64,000 nt of DNA. Origin: Ampullaceana balthica (Eukaryota; Mollusca; Gastropoda; Lymnaeidae). Of the stretch, positions 23,621 to 35,232 are shown in pieces. A program made the translations under genes and the position numbers. The notes under the pieces are model-generated. The model saw only the letters and a program-made list of their open reading frames with translations, had not been told where the DNA came from and did no database searches. The stretch lies in contig CALYLW010000744.1 in the NCBI GenBank assembly GCA_944989445.1, positions 124,001 to 188,000 on the forward strand, given 5' to 3'. The first letter of the stretch is position 1. Every line of letters starts with the position of its first letter.

Positions 23621-24002
23621 TTGTTTTTACGGGTTGTGTAATTACGAATTAGTTTTGTTAAGTAAGTGCCGTCAGGGTTGGATCAAATTTCTTTCTTCCC
23701 TTTACAAGAGAAGAAATAATAGTTAATTAAAATAATATTTTGAAAAATTACATCACCAATCCTATCATCACCAAAAATCTTGCCTCAGTTTTTATTTCCA
23801 GAATTCAAGTGACATGGGATTTTATGTACACCAACAATTATATCTGGCATCTATGACTAAAATGTGATAGAAAAAAAAATCATAAAGAAAGTGGCGTAGC
23901 TAGAGATCTGTAGGAATTTGGGGGCCCGGGGGGCTTGGCCTCTTTGGCGGGCCCTGCAGACATGGAGGTGGTGTAATATTTAATGTATAATAAAGTTTTT
24001 TC
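23621..24002. other. Repeat remnant and transposon-end fragment
   Basis: Begins with the right part of the interspersed repeat (TTTGTTTTTACGGGTTGTG). At about 23890 a lone GTGGCGTAGCTAG terminus followed by GGGGGCCCGGGGGGC marks another remnant of the element type that bounds 12220-23620. No gene seen. Confidence 0.5.
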
Positions 24003-24205
24003 CTTACCCAAATGGAGGCTTTGTTGATATTCTCCAGGCTAGCAATTTTTGTCCTTACCCAAATGGAGGCTTTGTTGATATTCTTCAGGCTAGCAATTTT
24101 TGTCCTTACCCAAATGGAGGCTTTGTTGATATTCTCCAGGCTAGCAATTTTTGTCCTTACCCAAATGGTGGCTTTGTTGATATTCTCCAGGCTAGCAATG
24201 TTTAT
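24003..24205. repeat. 51-bp tandem repeat, four copies
   Basis: Four nearly perfect copies of a 51-bp unit beginning CTTACCCAAATGGAGGCTTT and containing ATATTCTCCAGGCTAGC. Confidence 0.93.
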
Positions 24206-24329
24206 CCATACTTGTGGGATCCAGTTGTTAGATACGAAATAAAGAAAATACTTAAGTCAATGTCATAAAACAAATCACTTTAAAAAAAATAAATTAATCT
24301 TAAAGTAATTGCAAGGTAGAAAAAAATAA

Positions 24330-25725
24330 TATAGACAGTGTCATGGTATGATGTAGACTGTGTCATGGTATGATGTAGACAGTGTCAATGTTTGCTATAG
24401 ACTCATACCAAAGATCTCAGTATTCCTCTACTGACAGTGTCATGGTATGATGTAGACAGTGTCAATGTTTGCTATAGACTCATACCAAAGATCTCAGTAT
24501 GCCTCTACTGACAGTGTCATAGTATGATGTAGACAGTGTCATGGTATGATGTAGACAGTGTCATGGTATGATGTAGACAGTGTCATGGTATGATGTAGAC
24601 AGTGTCATGGTATGATGTAGACAGTGTCATGGTATGATGTAGACAGTGTCATGGTATGATGTAGACAGTGTCATGGTATGATGTAGACAGTGTCATGGTA
24701 TGATGTAGACAGTGTCATGGTATGATGTAGACAGTGTCATGGTATGATGTAGACAGTGTCATGGTATGATGTAGACAGTGTCATGGTATGATGTAGACAG
24801 TGTCATGGTATGATGTAGACAGTGTCATGGTATGATGTAGACAGTGTCATGGTATGATGTAGACAGTGTCATGGTATGATGTAGACAGTGTCATGGTATG
24901 ATGTAGACAGTGTCAAGGTTTGCTATAGACTCATACCAAAGATCTCGGTATTCCTCTACTGACAGTGTCATGGTATAATGTAGACAGTGTCAATGTTTGC
25001 TATAGACTCATACCAAAGATCTCGGTATTCCTCTACTGACAGTGTCATGGTATGATGTAGACAGTGTCATGGTATGATGTAGACAGTGTCATGGTATGAT
25101 GTAGACAGTGTCAAGGTTTGCTATAGACTCATACCAAAGATCTCAGTATTCCTCTACTGACAGTGTCATAGTATGATGTAGACAGTGTCATGGTATAATG
25201 TAGACAGTGTCAATGTTTGCTATAGACTCATACCAAAGATCTGGGTATTCCTCTACTGACAGTGTCATGGTATAATGTAGACAGTGTCAAGGTATGATGT
25301 AGACAGTGTCATGGTATGATGTAGACAGTGTCATGGTATGATGTAGACAGTGTCAATGTTTGCTATAGACTCATACCAAAGATCTCGGTATTCCTCTACT
25401 GACAGTGTCATGGTATGATGTAGACAGTGTCAAGGTTTGCTATAGACTCATACCAAAGATATCAGTATTCCTCTACTGACAGTGTCATGGTATAATGTAG
25501 ACAGTGTCAAGGTTTGCTATAGACTCATACCAAAGATCTCGGTATTCCTCTACTGACAGTGTCATAGTATGATGTAGACAGTGTCATGGTATAATGTAGA
25601 CAGTGTCATGGTATGATGTAGACAGTGTCATGGTATGATGTAGACAGTGTCATGGTATAATGTAGACAGTGTCAAGGTTTGCTATGGACTCATACCAAAG
25701 ATCTCGGTATTCCTCTACTGACTAC
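24330..25725. repeat. 22-bp tandem array with interspersed longer units
   Basis: Runs of GACAGTGTCATGGTATGATG plus TA (22 bp) alternate with a longer module carrying TTTGCTATAGACTCATACCA and AAGATCTCGGTATTCCTCTA. The longer module recurs about ten times, spaced by variable numbers of 22-mers, so the array has a compound structure. Its right edge is about 300 bp upstream of the cyclophilin start codon. Confidence 0.95.
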
Positions 25726-26027
25726 TGTGTTGAGATGGGGGCGGTGCGTATGGCTGATGACGTATGAGAGTAGGTCACGTCCAGGCTTGGTGGTGAAACG
25801 AATGAATAGCATGAAGTTAGTTAGCAGACGTGTCTGTGGGTTGAGGATACGAGCAGGCGCTCACGAGGGGTAAAAGATAGACTCACATCGAGGCTGCCAC
25901 GAGTACACATTCTACGTTTCCACAAAACCCGGGTGCCTCCTCACATTCGACCATTCTCATCTCTACCAGAAGTAGCGGCACCGTCTTACAGAAATATCAA
26001 ATATTTTAGACAGACTTTTCCACCAAG

Positions 26028-29000
26028 ATGAACACCCTGGAGCTCCTCTGTCTGGCTGTCGGAGTATTGTGTGTTTATGCTGGAGATAAGGTACGTTACA
26101 CAACTTCGATCTTACAGATCTCAGCTTTGATGATGATCCCTGGACAAACTTGAGTGAAAGTGCCACGCGACGCCATGCGTTAACATTTGAAGTGAAAAGG
26201 GGGGGGGCGCTTGGCTCGATGGTTGTCGTTTCTTGGTGCCAGTGCAACGTAAACTTTTAATGACATATCTTTGAAGTTTTGTTTTTAAAATAGTTGAAAC
26301 TGCATCGATATCAAGATATCAACTGTATTAGTATTTGAGCTCACTGCAGTGTGTTTTATTAAAGAGTTATACTTTTTGAAGTAACCGTCACAGCTAAAGA
26401 GGGGGGGGGGCTATGCCCTAGTCTCAAATACTCGTACTAGTACTAGCCGGCATATTAATTATTACTGCGCAACATGAAAAAGAAGAGACAAGGAGGCTGT
26501 GAAATAAAGCCGTAGGCTGAACTTGAACCTAATCTTAGCCTCAAACTAATATTGTCTGGCTAAATAGAATAGTTTAGAGCTGGATTTTTTTGTGTTTTTT
26601 AAAATATGAAAACGCTTAAAAGTCATTATAAAAAGAAATGCTATTCAAAAACGCTTAACATTCAACGCAAGATCAATATTTCTTGTAAAAGACATAATTA
26701 CTTAACTTAAATTTATCCCCACCCAAAATAGCAAAACAACACATTTTTTTTTACATTTGCACCCCCCCCCCGCCCTAAAATAATCGCCCATTAGACAAAA
26801 GTATTAATTCATAAATATTTTTAACCCTTGCTCATTCCATTGTCTTCTCATACCATCTTGGGCCAGGCTCTTTGATTGGTTTGTGCCTACTGTAGATTGT
26901 TTACCATGGGCTTCAGTTGCCACGTCACTGACCTACATAGAGAAAGGTAGAAGTAGAGTGGGACAGGGGGGAGGGGGAGAAGGTCTCAAAGGCTTTGACC
27001 AGGTAGCACTGCCCTGTTTTACATGGCGAATTATGAATACTTCCAGCTTCAGTAATTTCACCTCTATGTTTGCTTGGATAATTTTATAGTTTTGCCTTAA
27101 AAATATTTTTTTTACAAGTGAAGAAAACATAGTTGTGAATGTTTTAAAAAACAATTGTTATTTCTACTTTATTTTTAGGATAACCAGTAAGTTTCCTAAA
27201 CTAGATTACTTAAGTCCAACTTGATATCTGATAGCCTCCCTTAGAAGTTGTTACACTTTTCTACACCCAAGAGCATGTTAACTAGACTAAAGTAAAGGGA
27301 TACAAATATTAAATTACATCATATTGTTCATCAATATCAATCAGTATAAATTTAATTCATAAACATAGTCCCTCCCTATTTATTGAGTATAATTTTCACA
27401 TGTTAACAAAAGCTTTCTTTCCCCCTTTGTGTTGCTTTCAGCCTTTAGTTACAGACAAGGTTTTCTTTGACATCAGTATTGGAGAGGAGTCCATAGGAAC
27501 AATTGTCATTGGTGTGTTTGGAGACGTAGCTCCGAAGACAGTTAGAAACTTTGTTGAGCTGGCCTCTCATACTAATGGCTACGGTTACGAAGGCAGCAAA
27601 TTCCACAGAGTCATTAATGACTTCATGATTCAAGGTCAGCTTCAAATTCAAAGATTTTAGGTTTTTAAAAAAGTTTTTAAGCATACATATTGTAAAATTC
27701 ACACTACAGTTTCAAAAGAGATTTTTTTGTGGACTTGAAAAAAGGATGATACATAACGTGCTAAATTTAATGGGAAAAAATAGGATAAATTACTGGAATA
27801 CTAGAATTTGATTATCTCACGTCTCAAGGATGCCAGATATTTTATTTTGAGATTTGAAATTGGAAAAGGAAAATTAAAAAAATAATTCCCTGCAGTCTCA
27901 TTTCTTTTCTAATGCAATACAAACAATTAGTTTCTCCTTGCCCGTTAGTATGTTAGTATGACATGCAATAATTAACGTAGCTCTGTCATATATGTGGTTT
28001 CTATGATATGAATGTTTACTTAATACTTATACATATGTTATTAATTTTATGGTAAGTGCTGTAAGCCCAGTTCCTTACTGGGGTACAGCACTATATTAAT
28101 TATAAATTTATTATTATTATTATTTTACATTTTAGCAATTTTTAAAACTACAAAATGACAATTTTATGTGTGTTGATTTCCTGGATTTTTACAGGTTAAA
28201 CAAAAATTTAAAAAAACTAAATGCTTGTTTGCCCTATCAGGGGGCGATTATAACAACAAGGATGGTTCTGGTTTCAAGAGCATTTGGGGCGGGTACTTTG
28301 ATGATGAGAATTTCACTCTCAAACATTACGGAGCTGGCTGGATTAGTATGGCTAATGCAGGTAATGAAGTTAACACTGTCACTACCTTAACCTAATGATC
28401 TCAGGGGATAAAAATAACTTAACAAGTAAAACAACGTAACAATTCATATTTTTACAACGTAACAATTCATATTTTTACAACGTAACAATTCATATTTTTA
28501 CAACCAAACAATTACTGAGACTAATTCGAAGTGTATTTTCTCTTTGTTAGCAAAAATAAAACTTAACTTCGTCAAAATACAGTCGAACCCACTTACCTCG
28601 AGCTCGGTTAGCTCGACCACCCCACTAACTCGACGTTTTTTATTGGAACCGCCAAATTCTCTCTTTGTCTTTGCATTTTTTCATCGGCTAATTCGATTTT
28701 TCTAAGTCGCCGAAACCTAATACCTCGAGCACAAAAGAGGGCCAAATTTGCAACTTAACTTGGTTATCTCGATCCTTGTCAGTTCGCCTAGCAATGCATT
28801 TTTAGTTCACAATAGTGTTGACAGCTCGCTTTCTTCAAAACTTCCGGCTATTGTGTGATTCTACGAGATTTCAATAAAAATTTACAGGATGTTATTATCT
28901 TCTTTCACTTTCGATCCATGTGTGAATTAGACTTGTTGCTTTGTTACCAGTAAGATACGTGACTGTGACACTAACACGCGCGTGACGATGAAATCAAATC

Positions 29001-30877
29001 ATTTTCTTAATATTCCAGTACATGTATATAATATTATTAATATACACGTCATCACTTTTGTAGTTCGAATTCTGATAAGGAATGATTTTTAAAAAAATTC
29101 GCTTACACTTGTTGCCGGCCGAGGTCTAACACACAGCCCACAGCGTGCTGTGATCAACGGTCAAGGCCGCAATCGTTTTATTTATATATTACAAGACTGA
29201 GGAAATTCGAGAGCGTTCTGATAGTAACAGATATCCTGCACGTCAAAAGCATTAAACTTAAAATTACCATATTGATATGTTTATTTATTTATTTTTTTTA
29301 TTCACTGATTCGACGGGCATTACAAACGCTAGCGAATGGGACTAGGCGATGTGTAAACTTTGACCTTTTAACGCATGCGCAGACAATGGTAAACTGGTAA
29401 CTTATTTTTAATTAAATGGAATCGAAACATGACAGAGACGTAATCAAAGTCTAATTAATCACGTACATAAAGAAATTTCAAGCACATGTTAATATTTTGC
29501 TGCCATATTGGTTTTTGTTTTAAAACTCGATCATCGCTTATGTCGACGCCATTTTTCATACCCCAACGCCGTCGACTTAACCGGTTTGAACTGTATATGC
29601 AAATCAATTGACAATCGTACACAAATTAGATTAATTTTACACTGAACTGGATTTAAAGCTAAACAAAAATGAAGCAATTAGTTTCAGTGGATGAAGCTCA
29701 AACATTTCTACAACAAGGGGCTGTACTCTTATGTCATATGGCTGGAAGGTTTTAACATGGGAGAAATACTTTAGTTGGTTTAGTTCTATGTCATATGTCT
29801 GGAAGGTTTTAACATGGGAGAAATACTTTAGTTGGTTTTAGTTCTATGTCATATGGCTGGAAGGTTTTAAGAGTTTTAACATGGGAGAAATAATTTAGTT
29901 GGTTTAGTTCTATGTCATATGGCTGGAAAATTTTAACATGGGAGAAATACTTTAGTTGGTTTAGTTCTATGTCATATGTCTGGAAGGTTTTAACATGGGA
30001 GAAATACTTTAGTTGGTTTAGTTCTATGTCATATGGCTGGAAGGTTTTAACATGGGAGAAATACTTTAGTTGGTTTAGTTCTATGTCATATGGCTGGAAG
30101 GTTTTAACACTGGGAGAAATACTTTAGTTGGTTTAGTTCTATGTCATATGGCTGGAAGGTTTAACATGGGAGAAATACTTTAGTTGGTTTAGTTCTATGT
30201 CATATGGCTGGAAAGTTTTAACATGGGAGAAATACTTTAGTTGGTTTAGTTCTATGTCATATGGCTGGAAGGTTTAACATGGGAGAAATACTTTAGTTGG
30301 TTTAGTTCTATGTCATATGGCTGGAAGGTTTTAACATGGGAGAAATACTTTAGTTGGTTTAGTTCTATGTCATATGGCTGGAAGGTTTTAACATGGGAGA
30401 AATACTTTAGTTAGTTTAGTTCTATGTCTCTTGGCAGGAAGATTTATACATGGGAGAAATACTTTAGTTGGTTTAGTTCTATGTCATATGGCTGGAAGGT
30501 TTTGACATGGGAGAAATACTTTAGTTGATTTAGTTGGATAAATCTCTGGCCCAAAGTTCTAGAAGTTTCAATGTGTATTTTAAAATCCAGTCATAGTATT
30601 TGGTGACAACTAACTACTGGTCACATGTCCACCTCCAGGTAAAGACACAAACGGCTGCCAATTTTTCATCACTCTGAAAGCCACCCCCTGGCTGGATGGC
30701 CACCACACGGTGTTTGGTAAAATTCTTTCTGGTATGGACGTTGTTAGGAGAATTGGGGACACATCAACAGACTCTTCCGATGCACCAACCGATGAAGTGG
30801 TCATTTCAAAATCAAGAGTTGAGCCAGCCAGGGATGAACAGTTATACGTTGATCTGACCGGGGTTGATGATTATTAG
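26028..30877 (+). CDS. PPIB-like: Secreted/ER cyclophilin, peptidyl-prolyl isomerase B type
   Basis: Four exons join in frame: 26028-26090, 27442-27634, 28241-28360, 30639-30877, giving 204 residues. All introns are GT-AG (donors GTACGT, GTCAGC, GTAATG). Exon 1 encodes a hydrophobic signal peptide ([20 protein letters not shown]), pointing to the secretory pathway. The fold follows: [53 protein letters not shown], then [12 protein letters not shown]. The cyclophilin active-site Arg (FHR), Phe and Gln (FMIQ), Phe (FFIT), Trp (PWLDG) and His (GHHTVFG) are present, so it should catalyse Xaa-Pro cis-trans isomerisation. The C-terminus is acidic (DLTGVDDY) and lacks KDEL and the vertebrate PPIB tail. 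A TGACGTA motif at 25758 is the only upstream element I noted. Intron 3 holds a transposon and a 57-bp array. The family is certain; the exact paralogue is less so. Confidence 0.93.
26091..27441 (+). other. Cyclophilin intron 1
   Basis: 1,351 bp of mostly unique AT-rich sequence with G-runs near 26200 and 26400 and a C-run near 26765. I recognise no gene or element in it. Confidence 0.7.
28580..29593. mobile_element. Tc1/mariner pogo-Tigger-like element in cyclophilin intron 3
   Basis: The left terminus CAGTCGAACCCACTTACCTC (28580) and right terminus, reading CAGTTCAAACCGGTTAAGTC on the other strand (to 29593), form imperfect inverted repeats. TA dinucleotides flank it (28578-28579 and 29594-29595), as expected for this superfamily. 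The interior (1,014 bp total) has no transposase that I can read. A triple 22-bp repeat (ACGTAACAATTCATATTTTT) lies just upstream at 28433-28503. Confidence 0.7.
29725..30530. repeat. 57-bp tandem repeat in cyclophilin intron 3
   Basis: About 14 copies of a unit starting ATGTCATATGGCTGGAAGGT and containing GGGAGAAATACTTTAGTTGG, with 1-bp and 10-bp length variants. It ends about 110 bp before the exon 4 acceptor. Confidence 0.95.
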
Positions 30878-31151
30878 AGCTTATTGTTTGTGTGTACAGT
30901 GTATGGGTATAATATGTTTGAATCAATGTGCTTTTTAAAAAAGTTGGAGCATTATAGTTTAAGTCACAATTTTATTGCAGGGTCGAGACATGACCCCCTT
31001 TATATTATGTAAATGAAAACCTTAATTACTATAATTATGTCATTATTAAATTGTTAAAGTCTTGTCAAAAACCTTTATTACTATAATCCTGTCATTATTA
31101 AATTGTTAAAGTCTTGTCAAAAACAAAAGCCCACACTGTCCATTTGGATTT

Positions 31152-31157
31152 AATAAA
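31152..31157 (+). promoter_or_regulatory. Candidate cyclophilin polyadenylation signal
   Basis: AATAAA 275 nt after the stop codon, in AT-rich sequence. A second hexamer lies near 31593. Which one is used cannot be told from sequence alone. Confidence 0.5.
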
Positions 31158-31718
31158 GCCCCAGGATGCTATTACTATTAGATAATTGACACATCATGAC
31201 CCTTTAGAACATTATCATACATCCCATGATGCATTGATTAAATGTGAGGATGGTTGACAGAGAGTGAATGTAAAAAAACAAAACAAATTTGTCAATATGA
31301 AAATTATGTTTGATTTATTCATTGTAATTTGTATTGCATTTGTGGATGTTCCAGTTTATTTTTATTTCTAAATATCCAATGTTGTTTTAGAAAATGTTTA
31401 AAATATACTGTTATCAGTGCCTTACCAGTACATGTACTTACATTTGAAGTATTACCAACATATCTGAACAAACTTGGTGCTAAGACTAATCAAAGGTAAA
31501 CAGCTTTGTTTGGGTTGAATTCTTTTAAAGCATTTTTTGATAACAATGTTTTTAATTTTTATACAAAATTTTCTTTCTTAATTTTATATTTTGAATAAAT
31601 CGATTCATTAAAAAAAATTAATTGTACTGTTTTTTTAAATTAAAAAATAACATAATGAATTAATAATGATATTAATAATGATATTATCAGGGTTTAATCG
31701 GATTGGGTTCATCTATAT

Positions 31719-32879
31719 TCTATATATATATATAAAAAAATTAAAGTATGTATGTATGTATGTAAGTATGTTTATCCTTTATAGCTGACGAAACCATTCA
31801 TCCAATCATCATGAAACTTTTGGAGACTGTTGAGTACACTCCCGGGATGGTAACTGGCAACTTTTTAACTTTTTTTTTCTAAATTTAACACTCATGGGGC
31901 GCCGGGGCCCCACTATGTTATTTTTTGCTTATATGAGCTATATAAAAATTATTTTAAGCGTTAGCTACTGGGTAAATTGATGGATGTTAACCAAATTTTG
32001 TATGTATATAAAAACTTGATAGCCAATATTAAAATACTATAGGGCATTGAACTCCTATTGGCCTTTCCTTCGAGGCTGGGGGCCCAAAATGACTTTTTTC
32101 TTAAACATATAATATTTGATTCCCAATTAAAGGATTAATGATCTTGATAAATAATTACAAATATATCCATTATTATACAGACTGAAGTGAACAGGTGTTG
32201 TGAAGTTTATATCTTGCACTGAATGGACCCTGGGGCTCTTAATGTCGTTTTTTTGCTTATCTGAGCTATATAAAAATTAGTTTATGCATTAGCTACTGAG
32301 TAAATGAATGGATCTTAAGCAAACTTTGTATTTGTATACAAAAATCTGGTAGCCCATATTAAAATACTATAGGGCACTGAACTTCTAATGTCCATTTCTT
32401 TGGGGCCGGGGGCCCAAAACGTCTTTTTTCATAAACGTTAAAGATGGTATTTGTCAATGATTTACTTTATTAATGTAACTTGTAGGCGTTCTCTCAATAC
32501 AAAACCTTGTACACAATAATCCTCTGAAGAACTTGTTTCAATAAAACAACTTTAATATTTATACTTTGTACAAGAAATATAATTTGAGGTTATACAACGT
32601 GGAACACACTGGCATACCTCTGCCATGACACCAGCCAACTCTAACACTGATTCTCCCACCCTCTTTAGCCAATGGGAACGACTCTTTCTTCCGGCGCTTT
32701 TACTCACGTGACCTCTCCGTCATGCAACATGTGATTCACTCGTGACAGTATTCCCCATTCAATTATTGACGATCTTTATTGGTTTCTGGCATAATTGTTT
32801 TTAAAACGTAACATTCATTGGTTTCTTTGAATTTATTTTACTGAGATCGTTGCAAAACACGTCGCCGGGTGTCTGCTAG
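31719..32879 (+). mobile_element. Helitron, nonautonomous
   Basis: Starts TCTATATATATA after a host A-rich segment and ends CTAG (32876-32879) followed by T, preceded by ACACGTCGCCGGGTGTCTG. It includes the 5' motif GCTGACGAAACCATTCATCC typical of mollusc and insect Helitron heads. A segment of about 190 bp with TTGCTTATATGAGCTATATA and ATATTAAAATACTATAGGGC occurs twice (31905-32100 and 32225-32425). No Rep-helicase is visible. Confidence 0.72.
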
Positions 32880-32939
32880 TTCAATATATTTGTTGGTCTG
32901 TTATCTTCTATCATCTCAGGCTTCAGTGAAGCTGGTGAC

Positions 32940-33471
32940 CATTCACATATTTCATGATACAGGTGACCATTCACATATTTCATGATACAGGTGACCATTC
33001 ACATATTTCATGATACAGGTGACCATTCACATATTCCATGATACAGGTGACCATTCACATATTTCATGATACAGGTGACCATTCCTATATTCCATGATAC
33101 AGGTGACCATTCACATATTCCATGATACAGGTGACCATTCACATATTCCATGATACAGGTGACCATTCACATATTCCATGAAACAGGTGACCATTCACAT
33201 ATTTCATGATACAGGTGACCATTCACATATTCCATGATACAGGTGACCATTCACATATTCCATGATACAGGTGACCATTCACATATTCCATGATACAGGT
33301 GACCATTCACATATTCCATGATACAGGTGACCATTCACATATTCCATGATACAGGTGACCATTCACATATTCCATGATACAGGTGACCATTCACATATTC
33401 CATGATACAGGTGACCATTCACATATTCCATGATACAGGTGACCATTCCCATATTCCATGATACAGGTGAC
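32940..33471. repeat. 28-bp tandem repeat, left block
   Basis: About 19 copies of ACAGGTGACCATTCACATAT plus TCCATGAT. It continues at 34346 after an 874-bp hAT insertion, so the array existed before the transposon arrived. Confidence 0.96.
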
Positions 33472-34345
33472 TAGGCCTGTCAACGGGTACCCGTTGCCGT
33501 GAGATTACCCGGGTAGCAAAATTCCGCCCGGGTACCCGTGGAAATGTGGCTTCAATGTCTATATTAACCAAACTTCGGCTCGCATGCGGCTTTTTGTGTT
33601 AAATTTACGGCTCGTGAAACAATTTATCAAATGAAAATTTTTGTTTCAAATATAAGCTGTGAAATACATCTAAGGAGAAATATCTGTCAACGGGAAATAT
33701 AATACAGTCTCGACAAACCACAATGTATTAAATTTTGATACATCTTTTTTCTCTGAAAATGAAACAGAAATCGCAAACACGAGAAGATTTTGGTTCTTTG
33801 AATGAATCATATAAAGAAAACGAAAGTCCTCTTGACGTCACATCAAAACGCGCAACTTTAAAAAAAAGTTCCACGGAAGAATTTGATTGCTTACAATTTA
33901 TCTAATGATGTTTACATGGATTTTAGTGTATAGCGATTTTTAGAGTTCAACTTCACATTAAATACAAAATTAAATGACAATAAAGTTATTTGACACATGC
34001 TCATTTTCAAAAAGGAAGTACGGCTTTTATGGGGGAAGGGGGGGGGCCCCCGCAAAGCTTTGTGACGTCATATTGGAGGGGGGGTCTAAGTTTTTGTGAC
34101 AACCTGTGACCGAAGGTGGGGGTCAAAAATCGGACACACTCGCTTGACGTCATTTATGTACGATCCCTAAGACGTCGGACGTGTAGCTACTTTTTGAAAT
34201 TAGGTGCATGGAAGGTGGCTAGGTAGCATTGTATAGCGGTCATGACGGGGAAAATTATGCGATGTTTCGATCGGGTAACCCGGGTACCCGTTCGAAATTT
34301 GGACAGGTACCCGGGCAGCATTTATCAACAATATTGACAGCCCTA
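33472..34345. mobile_element. hAT element inserted in the 28-bp array
   Basis: Termini TAGGCCTGTCAA and TTGACAGCCCTA are inverted repeats. Flanking octamers CAGGTGAC are identical (33464-33471, 34346-34353), as expected for hAT, although the array itself also repeats that octamer. Subterminal GGGTACCCG blocks occur at both ends. A related copy begins at 48186. It contains a Harbinger-like MITE remnant and no intact transposase. Confidence 0.85.
33835..34169. mobile_element. Harbinger-like MITE remnant (copy 3)
   Basis: GACGTCACATCAAAACGCGC at the left, TTTTTGTGACAACCTGTGAC and GACGTCATTTATGTACGATC at the right, co-linear with 9959-11738. It is nested in the hAT at 33472-34345. The left terminus is lost. 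Confidence 0.7.
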
Positions 34346-34660
34346 CAGGTGACCATTCACATATTCCATGATACAGGTCACCATTCACATATTCCATGAT
34401 ACAGGTGACCATTCCCATATGCCATGATACAGGTGACCATTCCCATATTCCATGATACAGGTGACCATTCACATATTCCATGATACAGGTGACCATTCAC
34501 ATATTCCATGATACAGGTGACCATTCACATATTCCATGATACAGGTGACCATTCACATAGTCCATGATACAGGTGACCATTCCCATATTCCATGATACAG
34601 GTGACCATTCACATAGTCCATGATACAGGTGACCATTCACATATGTCATGATACAATTCG
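34346..34660. repeat. 28-bp tandem repeat, right block
   Basis: About 11 further copies of the 28-bp unit, with ATATTCC/ATAGTCC variants. Confidence 0.95.
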
Positions 34661-35232
34661 TAACAAAAAATTGGTTTTAATGTGGTCAGTAAAATATACA
34701 TTTATTGAAAAGAACCTTTGAGCAGATAGCACTTCACTGTGCACATTGCAACATGAGGTGACAAAGATGAGACCAAATATACAAGAATCTAAGAGAAAAG
34801 CTTTGCTGTGTTAACTTTCTGGATCTTCATATATACAGCTATTTCTTGTTAAACTAACTTTAGGAAAGAGCTGAAGACAAAGTCTAATTACCCATCATTT
34901 TGTTGCAAAGATCACGTCTAATTACCCAGCGCTTTCATTAAATACAACTAAATCCCTAAGTCAGAAATAACAATCTACTATTTTAACAAATCATCAAATA
35001 TATTTTCAAAGTTTATTTATAAAGCTGTACAAAAGTGAGTATAATAATCAGTTTAAATGTCATTTGTACAATACTCTGAGAGAAGTTGTACACAAAAAAG
35101 TGAGAATAAAATCATTTTAAATTTCATTTGTACAATACACAGAAAAGTCCTCTAGACACCTACATATGAATAATTCAGCACATTTTAAAACTGACTTTAT
35201 TCCTTCTCTAGACACATTTTTAAATTACAAGG
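34661..35232. other. Spacer 3' of PNKP
   Basis: Unique AT-rich sequence between the 28-bp array and the PNKP stop codon. It contains the reverse-strand hexamer AATAAA at 35196-35201 (32 nt past the stop) and duplicated short stretches (GTCTAATTACCCA at about 34882 and 34916; CATTTGTACAATAC at about 35060 and 35124). No gene. Confidence 0.6.
35196..35201 (-). promoter_or_regulatory. Candidate PNKP polyadenylation signal
   Basis: AATAAA on the minus strand, 32 nt after the stop codon of the last PNKP exon. The position would give a very short 3' UTR. Another AAATAAA lies near 35010. Confidence 0.5.
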
